A stretch of 64,000 nucleotides of DNA from Vannielia litorea (GTDB lineage: Bacteria > Pseudomonadota > Alphaproteobacteria > Rhodobacterales > Rhodobacteraceae): positions 2,418,001 to 2,482,000 of the forward strand of contig NZ_FSRL01000001.1 of assembly GCF_900142295.1 (NCBI RefSeq). Reading direction: 5' to 3'. A model generated the notes under the pieces. It saw only the letters and a list, made by a program, of their open reading frames with translations. It made no database searches and was not told where the DNA came from. Below, piece by piece: positions 31,859 to 40,981 of this stretch. The translations under genes and the position numbers were made by a program. Within the stretch, counting starts at the first letter, position 1; every line of letters starts with the position of its first letter.

Positions 31859-32833
31859 TCAGCCCAGGCGCGCCAGGATCTCCGCCGCCGCTTCCGCAGG
31901 GCTGACCTCGCCCCCGGCAACGGCTTCGCCCAGCGCCCTCATCCGCGCGGCGAGCGGCTTGTCTTCGGTCAGCCGCCTGAGCAGCCCGTGCCGCACCTCT
32001 TCTTCAAACCAGTGCCGGGCCTGCTCTGCCCGTGTCCGCTCCCAGGTCCCGGTCTTCCGCCGCCACTCCGCCAGCGCCTCGATCTCGGCCCAGGCTTTCT
32101 TCAGCCCTTCCGCCTCCACCGCCGAGACCATCAGCGCCTTCGGAAATCCCTCCGGATCCTGAGAGCGCTTGCGCAGCAGCCGCAGCGCCCCGGCGTAGTC
32201 TGCGCAGGTGCGGCGGGCCACGTCCTTAAGGGGGCCATCCGCCTTGTTGATCAACAAGATATCGGCGATCTCCATGATCCCGCGCTTGACCCCCTGCAAC
32301 TCGTCACCGCCCGCAGGCGCGAGCAGCAGCAGGAAGAGATCGACCATGCCGGCCACCATCGTCTCCGACTGGCCGACCCCCACGGTCTCCACCAGCACCA
32401 GGTCGAACCCCGCCGCCTCGCAAAGCGCAACGGCCTCCCGCGAGCGACGGGCCACGCCACCAAGCTGGGTCTGCGACGGGGAGGGCCGGATGAAGGCCAT
32501 CGGGTGACGCGAGAGCTGCTCCATCCGCGTCTTGTCGCCCAGGATCGAGCCGCCGGAACGGGCCGAGGACGGGTCCACGGCGAGCACGGCCACCTTCAAC
32601 CCACGCTCGACAAGGAACAGCCCGAAGGTCTCTATGAAGGTGCTCTTGCCCACGCCCGGTGTGCCCGAAAGCCCGATCCGCAGGGCTTGCCGCCCGGCCT
32701 TGCCGACCTCTCCCATCAGCGCGGTGGCAGCCTCACGGTGGTCGGCCCGTGCGCTCTCGACCAGCGTGATCGCCCGCGCCAGCGCCCGCCGCTCACCCGC
32801 CATCACCCGCTCTGCCAGATCGCCCGTGTCCAA
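31859..32833 (-). CDS. meaB: Methylmalonyl-CoA mutase-associated GTPase MeaB
   Basis: A 324-residue G3E P-loop GTPase (ArgK/MeaB). Walker A is GTPGVGKST; AVDPSSARSGGSILGDKTRM is the family signature; VETVGVGQSE is the switch region and LLINKADG the base-recognition motif. It guards and reactivates adenosylcobalamin-dependent methylmalonyl-CoA mutase in propionyl-CoA metabolism. The mutase is not in the window. Divergent from hrpB across 58 bases; convergent with the patatin gene, four bases apart. Confidence 0.94.
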   Translation of the reverse strand: MDTGDLAERVMAGERRALARAITLVESARADHREAATALMGEVGKAGRQALRIGLSGTPGVGKSTFIETFGLFLVERGLKVAVLAVDPSSARSGGSILGDKTRMEQLSRHPMAFIRPSPSQTQLGGVARRSREAVALCEAAGFDLVLVETVGVGQSETMVAGMVDLFLLLLAPAGGDELQGVKRGIMEIADILLINKADGPLKDVARRTCADYAGALRLLRKRSQDPEGFPKALMVSAVEAEGLKKAWAEIEALAEWRRKTGTWERTRAEQARHWFEEEVRHGLLRRLTEDKPLAARMRALGEAVAGGEVSPAEAAAEILARLG

Positions 32834-32891
32834 GCCGCTGCCCTCTCGTTTTGCAATGGTTTGCCCCGTCGCGGCGGGCTATGTCCAGCCC

Positions 32892-35339
32892 ATGCGCCGA
32901 GTTGACGACCCATTCACGCTTGCCCTCCCCATCACGGAGGTGCTGCCCGAACTGGTCGCGGCGCTCCAGAGAGACGGGATGGCCGTGCTCCAGGCCCCGC
33001 CCGGCGCAGGCAAGACGACGATGGTGCCAGTCGCACTCTGGGAGGCCGGAATGGCCGAGGCGGGCCGTATCCTGATGCTCGAACCCCGCCGCCTTGCCGC
33101 GCGGGGGGCCGCCGAACAACTGGCACGGAACCTGTCAACCCAGCTGGGCGAGGGCGTGGGCTACCGGATGCGCGGCGAGGCCAAGGTGAGCCGCGCCACC
33201 CGGATCGAGGTGGTGACGGAGGGCATCCTGACCCGCATGATCCAGTCCGACCCCGAGCTCGCCGGTGTGTCCACGGTGATCTTCGACGAGTTCCACGAGC
33301 GCTCGCTTCAGGCCGATCTCGGCCTTGCGCTGGTGCTCGAAGCCCGCGAAGCCCTGCGGCCCGACCTGAAGCTGCTGGTCATGTCCGCCACCCTCGATGC
33401 CGCACCGGTGGCCGACCTGATGGGCGAGGCGCCCGTCATCACATCCGAGGGCCGGAGCTTTCCGGTCGAGGAACATTGGGCCGATGCACCCCTGCCCGCC
33501 GGCACCCGCATCGAGGGGCCGCTTTCCGACCTCGTGCTGCGCGCACTGGCCGAGACGGACGGTGACATGCTGGTTTTCCTCCCCGGCGAAGGCGAGATCC
33601 GCCGCACCGTCGCGGCCCTCGAGCCGCGGCTGCCCAAGGGCGCGTATACCGCGCCGCTCTATGGGGCGATGCCCTTTTCCGAGCAGCGCAAGGCCATCGA
33701 ACTCTCGCTCGGCAGCCCGGATCACCGGCGCAAGATCGTGCTCGCCACGTCGATCGCCGAGACCTCGCTCACCATTCCCGGTATCCGCACGGTGGTCGAC
33801 GCGGGCCGAGCCCGTCGTGCCCGGTTCGACCCGGGCACCGGCATGTCGCGGCTGCTGACCGAGCCGGTGAGCCGCGCCGAGGCAACCCAGCGGGCCGGTC
33901 GCGCCGGGCGCGTGGAGGCAGGGCGCGTCTACCGGCTCTGGACAAAGGGTGGCCACGGCGCCCTGCCCGCCTTCCCCCCCGCCGAGATCGAAGCCGCCGA
34001 CCTGACCGGGCTTGCGCTGGAACTGGCGCTCTGGGGCGGCGGCGAGGGCCTTCGGTTTCTCACCCCCCCGCCAGAAGGGGCCATGACCACCGCCCGCGAC
34101 TTGCTCGCGGGTCTCGGCGCACTCGACCGGGAGGGGCGGATCACGGAGCATGGCAAGACCCTCGCGGCCCTGCCCGTTCACCCCCGCCTGGGCCATATGC
34201 TCGCCCTCGCAGGCCCCTCCGCCGCCCCGCTCGCCGCGCTGCTGGAAGAGCGCGACCCGCTCCGCAACGCGGGTACGGACCTCGCCAGGCGGCTGAAACT
34301 CCTTCAGAATCCGGGCCTGGCCCCGGAGGCGGCGCGCGGTGCGCTCAAACGGATCGCGGCGGAAACCAGGCGCCTCTCCCGCCTCGCCGGCCCGACCTCA
34401 GACCTGACCGCCGCCCAGGCCCTGGCCCTGGCCTACCCGGACCGCATCGGATTGCGCCGCCCCGGAGATGCGCCGCGCTTCCTGCTCTCGGGCGGGCGCG
34501 GGGCGCAGATGGCGGCGGAGGATGACCTTGCCGGTCAGCGCCTCATCGTCGTGGCCGATATCGAGGGCGAGGGCCGCGACGCCCGGATCCGTCTGGCACT
34601 GCCGATCAGCGAAAGCGAGCTGCGCGCCACACCCGGTGTGGCCCCCGCCTGGCACGATCTGGCCGAATGGTCGAAACGCGAGCGTCGGGTCGTGGCGCGG
34701 CAGCAGGAGCGGCTCGGCGCGCTGGTGCTTGACGATCGCAACTGGAAGGACGCGCCTGAAGAGGCCCTCTCGGCCGCCGCGCTCGACGGCATCCGCGACC
34801 TCGGCCTGCCGCTCACCGACCGCGCCCGCCGCCTGCTCGCCCGGGTGGCCCTGATGCCCGACCTGCCCGATTGCTCCGAAAGCGCCCTGCTCGCCGAGGC
34901 CGAAGACTGGCTGTTGCCCTATCTCGGCAAGATCCGTACCGCCGCCGACATCGCCGCGCTCGACATCACCGACGCCCTGAAGGCCCGGATCGGCTGGGAG
35001 GGGATGCAAGCGCTTGACCGCGCCACGCCGCCCAGCTTTACCACGCCGCTCGGCCGCACCATCCCGATCGACTATTCCGGCGAGGCCCCCGAGATATCTC
35101 TGCGCCTGCAGGAAATGTTCGGCCAGACGAACCACCCCACCGTGGCCGGCAAGCCGCTCCGCGTGACCCTGCTTTCGCCCGGCGGCCGCCCGGTTCAGAC
35201 CACGATGGACATACCGGGCTTCTGGGCGTCGTCCTACGCCGACGTGCGCAAGGACATGCGCGGCCGCTACCCCAAGCACCCCTGGCCCGAAGACCCGACC
35301 GTCGCTGACCCGACCCTGCGCGCCAAGCCACGCAAATGA
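32892..35339 (+). CDS. hrpB: ATP-dependent helicase HrpB
   Basis: An 815-residue DEAH-box helicase. Walker A PPGAGKTTMVP, the DEFHERSLQ box, motif III SATLD, motif V TSIAETSLTIPG and motif VI QRAGRAGR are all present. The C-terminal HrpB-specific part has RKAIELS-type helicase end, then DRIGLRRPGDAPRFLLSGGR and the terminal IPIDYSGEAPEISLRLQEMF, diagnostic of HrpB rather than HrpA. Length is typical (about 820). Physiological role in most bacteria is not settled. The ATG at 32892 begins MRRVDDPFTLALPI; upstream in-frame sequence overlaps the meaB promoter and is unlikely to be coding. Confidence 0.94.
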   Translation: MRRVDDPFTLALPITEVLPELVAALQRDGMAVLQAPPGAGKTTMVPVALWEAGMAEAGRILMLEPRRLAARGAAEQLARNLSTQLGEGVGYRMRGEAKVSRATRIEVVTEGILTRMIQSDPELAGVSTVIFDEFHERSLQADLGLALVLEAREALRPDLKLLVMSATLDAAPVADLMGEAPVITSEGRSFPVEEHWADAPLPAGTRIEGPLSDLVLRALAETDGDMLVFLPGEGEIRRTVAALEPRLPKGAYTAPLYGAMPFSEQRKAIELSLGSPDHRRKIVLATSIAETSLTIPGIRTVVDAGRARRARFDPGTGMSRLLTEPVSRAEATQRAGRAGRVEAGRVYRLWTKGGHGALPAFPPAEIEAADLTGLALELALWGGGEGLRFLTPPPEGAMTTARDLLAGLGALDREGRITEHGKTLAALPVHPRLGHMLALAGPSAAPLAALLEERDPLRNAGTDLARRLKLLQNPGLAPEAARGALKRIAAETRRLSRLAGPTSDLTAAQALALAYPDRIGLRRPGDAPRFLLSGGRGAQMAAEDDLAGQRLIVVADIEGEGRDARIRLALPISESELRATPGVAPAWHDLAEWSKRERRVVARQQERLGALVLDDRNWKDAPEEALSAAALDGIRDLGLPLTDRARRLLARVALMPDLPDCSESALLAEAEDWLLPYLGKIRTAADIAALDITDALKARIGWEGMQALDRATPPSFTTPLGRTIPIDYSGEAPEISLRLQEMFGQTNHPTVAGKPLRVTLLSPGGRPVQTTMDIPGFWASSYADVRKDMRGRYPKHPWPEDPTVADPTLRAKPRK

Positions 35340-35374
35340 TTGCGCCGCCGCCCGGCCCGCCGTAAACCGCCGCA

Positions 35375-36142
35375 ATGCCCCGCTTTGCACTGAAAATCGA
35401 ATACAACGGCGCACCCTTCGCGGGGTGGCAGCGGCAGGCCGACCTGCCCTCGGTGCAGGGGGCGGTGGAGGCGGCGTTGGCGCGGCTGGAGCCGGGCCAG
35501 CACAGCATCGCGGCGGCAGGGCGCACCGACACCGGCGTGCATGCGCTTGGGCAGGTCGCGCATTGCGACCTGGCCAGGCACTGGGACCCGTTTCGCCTTT
35601 CGGAGGCGCTGAACTATCACCTGAAGCCCGATCCGGTCGCCGTGGTGGCCTGCGCCGCGGTGCCGGACGACTGGCACGCCCGCTTCTCGGCGTTGGCTCG
35701 GCATTACCTGTTTCGCGTCGTGGTGCGGCGTGCGCCGCTCACCCATGATGACGGGCTGGCCTGGCGGGTGATGCAGCCGCTTTCGCTCTCTGCCATGCAA
35801 GAGGGCGCGGCCCAGCTGATCGGGCAACATGACTTCACAACCTTCCGCGCCTCGGGCTGTCAGGCCAAATCGCCGGTCAAGACGCTGGACCGGCTGGAGA
35901 TCGAGGAGCTGGATTACCCCGGCGGCCGAGAATTTCGCTTTCACCTCTCGGCCCGCAGTTTCCTGCACAACCAGGTCCGCAGCTTCGTGGGCACGCTGGA
36001 GCGGGTTGGCGCGGGGGCCTGGGCGCCGGAGGACGTCGGGACGGCGCTGGCGGCGCGGGACCGGGCGGCCTGCGGGCCGGTCTGCCCGCCGCATGGGCTT
36101 TACTTGAGAGCGGTGGATTACCCCTCCGACCCTTTCGCTTAG
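35375..36142 (+). CDS. truA: tRNA pseudouridine(38-40) synthase TruA
   Basis: A 255-residue enzyme forming pseudouridine at positions 38-40 of the tRNA anticodon arm. The catalytic Asp is in [14 protein letters not shown], near residue 51. [18 protein letters not shown] at the start and [18 protein letters not shown] near the end are family signatures. Thirty-five bases follow hrpB on the same strand, so the two may be cotranscribed. Convergent with the lipocalin gene. Confidence 0.95.
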   Translation: MPRFALKIEYNGAPFAGWQRQADLPSVQGAVEAALARLEPGQHSIAAAGRTDTGVHALGQVAHCDLARHWDPFRLSEALNYHLKPDPVAVVACAAVPDDWHARFSALARHYLFRVVVRRAPLTHDDGLAWRVMQPLSLSAMQEGAAQLIGQHDFTTFRASGCQAKSPVKTLDRLEIEELDYPGGREFRFHLSARSFLHNQVRSFVGTLERVGAGAWAPEDVGTALAARDRAACGPVCPPHGLYLRAVDYPSDPFA

Positions 36143-36152
36143 GCCTCTGCCC

Positions 36153-36635
36153 TCACATCTGAGCGGGCCTCAGGCGCGCGGTATCATAGCCAGCCCAATC
36201 GAGGATTTCGGTCGCCGCCTTCATCCGGTCGGGTCCGATCCGGCCGCGGTCGAGCACGGCACCGAAGCGGCCCGAAGGCGTGCCGATGACAAGCGTGCGA
36301 TAGTCGGCATCGACCCAGAGCACCCACCACGGCTCGGAGAGGTCGCCCGGAAGCCCCTGCACCGCAAGGCGCCCCGGCCCCGAGGGCACGAGCCGTGCAG
36401 TTCCGGCCACGCTTTGCAGTGCCAGACCCTCCGCGTTGGTGGTGAACCGCGCCTGGCAGATCAGGCACGGGCCCGCCTGACGAAAAGAGGCCACCTCGCG
36501 CCATTCACCTGCGATCCGGGCGGGATCGAAGAGGGCAATGGAACTGATCGGCGCGGTCGGATTGCGATACGTGTCCGGCGTGGGCGTCTTGGCGCAGCCG
36601 GCCAGCAGCAGGGCCACGAGGATCACTCGGTGCAT
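36153..36635 (-). CDS. Lipocalin-family lipoprotein
   Basis: A 160-residue lipoprotein (lipobox LAGC, Cys14). The G-x-W lipocalin motif is in RIAGEWREVASF; a second conserved segment WVLWVDADYRTLVIGTPSGR matches strands G-H of Blc-type bacterial lipocalins, and ILDWAGYDTARL is the C-terminal helix. An internal CLIC pair may form a disulfide. Blc-like proteins bind lipids at the outer membrane. Its start overlaps the stop of the upstream lipoprotein gene by 13 bases, indicating a two-gene operon on the minus strand. Confidence 0.85.
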   Translation of the reverse strand: MHRVILVALLLAGCAKTPTPDTYRNPTAPISSIALFDPARIAGEWREVASFRQAGPCLICQARFTTNAEGLALQSVAGTARLVPSGPGRLAVQGLPGDLSEPWWVLWVDADYRTLVIGTPSGRFGAVLDRGRIGPDRMKAATEILDWAGYDTARLRPAQM

Positions 36636-37231
36636 ATGTTCACCACCCGGCCGCTCTCGAGCGCGTCGTAACAGCCGAAGAGCGGGCTGGCCGGGGCGCA
36701 GGTGCGGGACTTGGCGAAGCAGAGGCCCTCGCAGTCGGAGCTGTCATCGCAGCGCTTGTTGGCGTCGCGCGTGGGCTTCACGCAGACGAAGGTGCCGCCC
36801 TCGCCGCGCCGCACGAAACGGCCTTTCTGCTTGGTGCATTGCGCGGCCTGGCCGGTGAGGGCCGGTGGCACGGGAGGCGGTTCGGGGGCCTGATAGATCT
36901 GGTCGGGCAGGGTTGGCGCGGGTGTCTCATCTGCTTTCGCCGGTTCCGCCTCGGCGGCCTGGGGCAGAAGATCGTCCTGCGCGTCGGGCGTCATCGCCGC
37001 CGCGGGGGGCTCCAGCGCAGCCTGTGTCGGAGCCTTGCCAGCGGGTGTTGCGCCGGTCGAAGCCGCAGCCTCGCTGCCGGGGCGAGCCTTGGGCCTCGGG
37101 TCTCCGGGGCCGGCCTCGGCTGCGGCCACGGTCTCGCCGCTCCCGGGCCTGGCCTTGTTTCCCGGCATGACGCAGGAAGCCAGCGCAAGGCAAAGCACCA
37201 GCCCCGAGGTCAAGATCCAAGCCCTTCGCAC
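36623..37231 (-). CDS. Uncharacterised lipoprotein with Cys-rich C-terminus
   Basis: A 202-residue lipoprotein (lipobox LASC, Cys20). Residues 21-125 are low-complexity, rich in Ala, Pro and Glu, and probably disordered, with a short repeated KARPGS element (twice). The final 75 residues contain eight cysteines (QCTKQKGRF, FVCVK, KRCDDSSDCEGLCFAKSRTC, FGCYD and NICTE), suggesting a disulfide-knotted extracytoplasmic domain. The segment RRGEGGTFVCVKP and SDCEGLCF are characteristic but I cannot name the family. First gene of a two-gene unit with the lipocalin. Confidence 0.7.
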   Translation of the reverse strand: MRRAWILTSGLVLCLALASCVMPGNKARPGSGETVAAAEAGPGDPRPKARPGSEAAASTGATPAGKAPTQAALEPPAAAMTPDAQDDLLPQAAEAEPAKADETPAPTLPDQIYQAPEPPPVPPALTGQAAQCTKQKGRFVRRGEGGTFVCVKPTRDANKRCDDSSDCEGLCFAKSRTCAPASPLFGCYDALESGRVVNICTE

Positions 37232-37330
37232 TGCCGTCAGCCTCCTCGCAGGTCGCGGCGAGCCTGCCAGATATGCGCCAAATGTCCAGCCGGATACGCT
37301 AGATATTGCGGGCTGACGGCAATGTGATGC

Positions 37331-38371
37331 TCAGAACGGCAGGGGATGGGCGCGGTGGATTTCGGCGATGCCCTTGCGCAGCTCGTCGGTCAGGGCAAAG
37401 TCCATCCCTGCGATGATATGCGCCAGCTGCGACAAGGTCGTCGCCCCGAAGATCACCGACCCCATGAAGGGCCGTTCGGCGGCCCAGGCCAACGCCATGT
37501 GGACCGGATCGACCCCGTGCCGCGCGGCCAGCCCCACATAGGCCTCGGTCGCCGCTTCGGCACGTGGAGTGATGCGGCCGCCAAGGTCGCCGTTGATCGC
37601 GGCGCGGCTGCCCTCCGGACGCGCACCGCCGACATATTTGCCGGTCAGAAGGCCTGCAGCGAGCGGCGAGTAGGCCAGGAGCGAAACCTCCTCCTGATGC
37701 GACATCTCGGCCATGTCGGTATCGTACATCCGGCAGAGCAGGCTGTATTCGTTCTGCACCGTCTCCATCCGGGGGCCGCCGGTTTCGGAGGCGAGCTGGT
37801 TCCAGCGGATCATGCCCCAGGCGCTCTCGTTGGAGGTGCCGAAGTGGCGGACCTTGCCGGCGGCCCGGATGCGGCCCATCTCCGCCATCACCTCTTCCAT
37901 GTTGGCCCGCGTCGCGGCGCGATCCTGCTTTTCGGGCGCAAACCCCCAGTGCTGGCGGAAGTGGTAGGAGCCGCGCTGCGGCCAGTGAAGTTGAAAGAGA
38001 TCAATGACATCGGTCTGCAGGCGGCGCAGTGAGTTGTCGACCGCTTCGCGCAGGGTTTCGGCGGTGATGCCCCTGCCGTCGCGCACCAGCTGGCTCGGGC
38101 CGACGATCTTGGTGGCGATCACCACGTCGCCCCGGCGGCCCGACCGGGCGACCCAGTTGCCGATGATCTCCTCGGTGCGACCGACCGTTTCGGCGCGCAC
38201 CGGGTTGACCGGATACATCTCGGCGGTGTCGAGAAAGCAGAGCCCCGCGTCGAGCGCGGCGTCGATCTGGGCGTGGCCCTCGGCTTCCGGGGTCTGGTTG
38301 CCGAAGGTCATGGTGCCAAGGCACCAGATCGGCACCTTGAGGTCGCTCTTGCCGAGCGTCTGGATCTTCAT
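37331..38371 (-). CDS. Aldo/keto reductase, Tas-like
   Basis: A 346-residue NADPH-dependent TIM-barrel oxidoreductase. The AKR tetrad is visible: Asp and Tyr in FLDTAEMYP, Lys in VIATKIVGP and His in LFQLHWPQR. The cofactor end has GSVIFGATTLSQL. The SGRRGDVVIATKIVG and DFALTDELRKGIAEIHRAHP segments resemble E. coli Tas and its relatives, which act on carbonyl compounds of uncertain identity. Single gene; 99 bases separate its stop from the next gene's start on the same strand. Confidence 0.9.
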   Translation of the reverse strand: MKIQTLGKSDLKVPIWCLGTMTFGNQTPEAEGHAQIDAALDAGLCFLDTAEMYPVNPVRAETVGRTEEIIGNWVARSGRRGDVVIATKIVGPSQLVRDGRGITAETLREAVDNSLRRLQTDVIDLFQLHWPQRGSYHFRQHWGFAPEKQDRAATRANMEEVMAEMGRIRAAGKVRHFGTSNESAWGMIRWNQLASETGGPRMETVQNEYSLLCRMYDTDMAEMSHQEEVSLLAYSPLAAGLLTGKYVGGARPEGSRAAINGDLGGRITPRAEAATEAYVGLAARHGVDPVHMALAWAAERPFMGSVIFGATTLSQLAHIIAGMDFALTDELRKGIAEIHRAHPLPF

Positions 38372-38451
38372 AGGAAAACTGTCCCTGTTCGCTTTTCGTC
38401 AGACGACAGCCTAGTGCCCCGGACCCGGGGGGCAAGGCGATAGGGCACCGC

Positions 38452-38673
38452 TCAGGAGTTGCGTTTGGCGGGCTCTCCCCCACCCTCGATGCGAGACGCA
38501 CGGCTGCCCGTGGGGGGGATGATGTAAGCGGCCCAGATGACCAGAAGCCCCAGGAGCGTGCCAAGGCTGTAGGCGAGCACGATCACCAGCCAGTGTGGCT
38601 CGAACACCTGGGCGACGAGACCGGCCGTTCCGAAGCCGAAGACCAGAATGATCGCCAACGATAGGAATTTCAT
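38452..38673 (-). CDS. Small membrane protein
   Basis: A 73-residue protein with two membrane segments, MKFLSLAIILVFGFGTAGLV and a second one around LVIVLAYSLGTLLGLLVIWA, and a hydrophilic C-terminal tail (SRASRIEGGGEPAKRNS). I chose the ATG at 38673, with GGAG seven bases upstream, over a longer in-frame reading whose extra N-terminus is not protein-like. No family recognised. Single gene upstream of the aldo-keto reductase on the same strand. Confidence 0.65.
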   Translation of the reverse strand: MKFLSLAIILVFGFGTAGLVAQVFEPHWLVIVLAYSLGTLLGLLVIWAAYIIPPTGSRASRIEGGGEPAKRNS

Positions 38674-38796
38674 CTTTGCACTCCGCCCGAAGGTGTACCC
38701 ACCTTGGCCTCGCCCGATTAAGATATCGTCATCATCGGCCCGCCTTCGGCCGCACTGATCGGCGATTGCTCGCCAACCTGCGCGGGATGCTACGCC

Positions 38797-38812
38797 GTTA
38801 ACGTTTATTAAC
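38797..38812. promoter_or_regulatory. AT-rich inverted repeat GTTAA-N6-TTAAC
   Basis: A perfect five-base inverted repeat with a six-base spacer, conspicuous in GC-rich surroundings, in the 252-base gap between the divergent small membrane protein and the MpgP-like gene. It resembles a CtrA-type site (TTAA-N7-TTAAC) but the spacer is one base short. The rest of the gap shows nothing I can name. Confidence 0.3.
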
Positions 38813-38925
38813 CAAGTCAACTCGTAGCCGCAGCGCAGCATTTCCTGCCTGCGCACCGGCCCCGACGATCTGCAGCCACCGGCGCCGGGGACTGTGGTCA
38901 TGGCGCCAAAAAGCCGCTAGGCTCA

Positions 38926-39741
38926 TTGAAGATATCAAGCGAAAACGAGCCCTTGCCCTCTGATCTGATCATCTTCACCGACCTCGATGGCACCCTCCTG
39001 GACCATCATTCCTATAGCTACGCTGCGGCGCAGAGCGCTCTATCAAGGGTTGTCAAAGAAAGTTTTCCGCTGGTGCTGTCCAGCAGCAAGACCGCCGCAG
39101 AAATGGCCGCACTGGCCCGTGAACTGCCCGCCAGCCCCGCCGCGCTGATCGTGGAGAATGGTGCGGGCGTGGTGTGGAGCGGGGAGGATACGGCCACCGG
39201 CGGGCGCCATGGGGCGCTGATGGAGGCCCTGGCTCGGGTGACACCGGAACTTCGGGCGCTCTTCGAGGGCTTTGCCGACCTCGGGCCGGAGGGGGTGGCA
39301 CGGCTGACGGGCCTGCCGCCCGCCGAAGCGGCGCTGGCATCGCGGCGCGACTGGTCCGAGCCCGGCATCTGGCGGGGCAGCGAAGAGGCCCGTGCCGCCT
39401 TTCTGGCCGAGCTTGCCGCGCAGGGTGTGACCGCGCGGCAGGGCGGCCGGTTTCTGACCCTCTCCTTCGGCGCAGACAAGGCCGACCGGATGAAGGAGGT
39501 GGCAGACCGCATCGCGCCCACAGCCCATGTTCTGGCACTCGGGGACGCGCCCAATGACATCGGGATGCTGGAGGCTGCGGACACCGGCATCATCATCGCC
39601 AACCCGCACGGCGCCGGAATCCCGCCGCTGCCCGGAGAAGAGACCGGGCGGATCCGCAGGGCGGGCGAAGGCCCTGCGGGATGGAACGCGGCGGTGCTGG
39701 CCTTCATTGACGAACTGACATCTGCCAACAGGCAGGCCTGA
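38926..39741 (+). CDS. Mannosyl/glucosyl-3-phosphoglycerate phosphatase
   Basis: A 271-residue HAD-IIB phosphatase. Motif I is FTDLDGTLLD (nucleophile and acid Asp), motif II is LVLSSSKTAAEM, and motif III/IV is LGDAPNDIGML. This is the MpgP family, which removes phosphate from mannosyl- or glucosyl-3-phosphoglycerate. The synthase gene 16 bases downstream looks like GpgS, so the product here is probably glucosylglycerate. The start is TTG at 38926 or TTG at 38953; neither has a strong ribosome binding site and no ATG precedes motif I. Confidence 0.85.
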   Translation: MKISSENEPLPSDLIIFTDLDGTLLDHHSYSYAAAQSALSRVVKESFPLVLSSSKTAAEMAALARELPASPAALIVENGAGVVWSGEDTATGGRHGALMEALARVTPELRALFEGFADLGPEGVARLTGLPPAEAALASRRDWSEPGIWRGSEEARAAFLAELAAQGVTARQGGRFLTLSFGADKADRMKEVADRIAPTAHVLALGDAPNDIGMLEAADTGIIIANPHGAGIPPLPGEETGRIRRAGEGPAGWNAAVLAFIDELTSANRQA

Positions 39742-39757
39742 CACGGGGGATAGGACC

Positions 39758-40978
39758 TTGGCCGATTTTCACCAGAGCGGCAGCGTTGCGACGCTGCACA
39801 ACCTGCGCACCCTCGATCCGGCGGCCATGGCCCGCGAACTCGAGACGATCGCGGTGACCCGCAAGATCGTGCTGATCCTGCCGTCTCTCTACTCGGAACT
39901 GGAAGGCGAGGCCCTGCCCGCGATCCTCGACGAACTCTCCAAGGTGCGATTCATCAGCCGGATCATCATCGGGCTCGACCGCGCCGACGCGCAGCAATAC
40001 CGCGACGCCAAGGCCTTCTTCGCCCGGCTGCCGCAGGAGCACATGGTGTTGTGGAACGACGGGCCCAGACTGACGGCCATCGACGAGCGGCTGAAGGCGC
40101 TGAACCTCTCGCCGCAGGAACCCGGCAAGGGGCGCAACGTGTGGTTCTGCATGGGCTACGCGCTGGCCCAGGGCGACTCGGCGGTGATTGCGCTGCATGA
40201 CTGCGATATCCTGACCTACGACGCGGCTTTGCTGGCGCGGTTGGTCTACCCGGTGGCGAACCCGAACTTTCCGTACCAGCTCTGCAAGGGGTTCTACCCC
40301 CGGATCGCTGACGGAAAACTTAACGGACGGGTCTCACGGCTGCTGGTCAGCCCGATGCTGCTGGCGCTGAAGAAGGTGATCGGAGACCACGATTACCTCG
40401 ATTACCTGCGCGGTTTCCGCTATCCGCTGGCGGGTGAATTTGCCATGCGCACCGGCATCTTGCCCGACATGCGCATCCCATCGGACTGGGGGCTGGAGAT
40501 TGGTGTGCTGTCGGAGGCCTGGCGCAATCTGAGCCCCAAGGCGGTGTGCCAGGCGGAGATCTCGGACCGCTATGACCACAAGCACCAACCGGTGAGCGAG
40601 GATGACAAGACCACCGGCCTCAGCCGCATGTCGATCGACATCTGCAAGGCGCTTTACCGCAAGCTCGCGGCGGATGGCACTGTTTTTACACCCAATCTGT
40701 TCCGCTCGCTGAAGGCGACCTACTACCGGACGGCGCTCGACATGATCGAGATCTATGCCCACGACGCGGCGATGAACGGGCTCTCGGTGGACCGGCACCG
40801 GGAGGAGGCGACGGTAGAGCTCTTTGCCTCCAACATCGTCGAAGCGGGCCAGATTTTCCTTGAGAATCCGATGGAAACGCCCTTCATCCCGAACTGGAGC
40901 CGGGTCTATTCGGCCGACCCGGACCTGATGCGCGACATGGCCGCGGCGATCCGGGAGGACAACGCGGAGTTCGGCTGA
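39758..40978 (+). CDS. Glucosyl-3-phosphoglycerate synthase (GpgS-like)
   Basis: A 406-residue GT-A glycosyltransferase. The metal-binding DxD is Asp-Cys-Asp in VIALHDCDILTYDA. GKGRNVWFCMGYALAQGDS contains the nucleotide-sugar region and GRVSRLLVSPMLLAL matches the acceptor-side segment of GpgS enzymes (GT81). It would transfer glucose from an NDP-glucose to 3-phosphoglycerate; the upstream phosphatase finishes glucosylglycerate, a compatible solute. Start is TTG at 39758 with GGGGGA seven bases upstream. A mannosyl donor cannot be ruled out. Followed three bases later by an inverted-repeat element. Confidence 0.83.
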   Translation: MADFHQSGSVATLHNLRTLDPAAMARELETIAVTRKIVLILPSLYSELEGEALPAILDELSKVRFISRIIIGLDRADAQQYRDAKAFFARLPQEHMVLWNDGPRLTAIDERLKALNLSPQEPGKGRNVWFCMGYALAQGDSAVIALHDCDILTYDAALLARLVYPVANPNFPYQLCKGFYPRIADGKLNGRVSRLLVSPMLLALKKVIGDHDYLDYLRGFRYPLAGEFAMRTGILPDMRIPSDWGLEIGVLSEAWRNLSPKAVCQAEISDRYDHKHQPVSEDDKTTGLSRMSIDICKALYRKLAADGTVFTPNLFRSLKATYYRTALDMIEIYAHDAAMNGLSVDRHREEATVELFASNIVEAGQIFLENPMETPFIPNWSRVYSADPDLMRDMAAAIREDNAEFG

Positions 40979-40981
40979 GGG

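Noticed and set aside
38798..38812. CtrA binding site
   Set aside because: The spacer between the TTAA halves is six, not seven, bases. Reported only as an unassigned palindrome.
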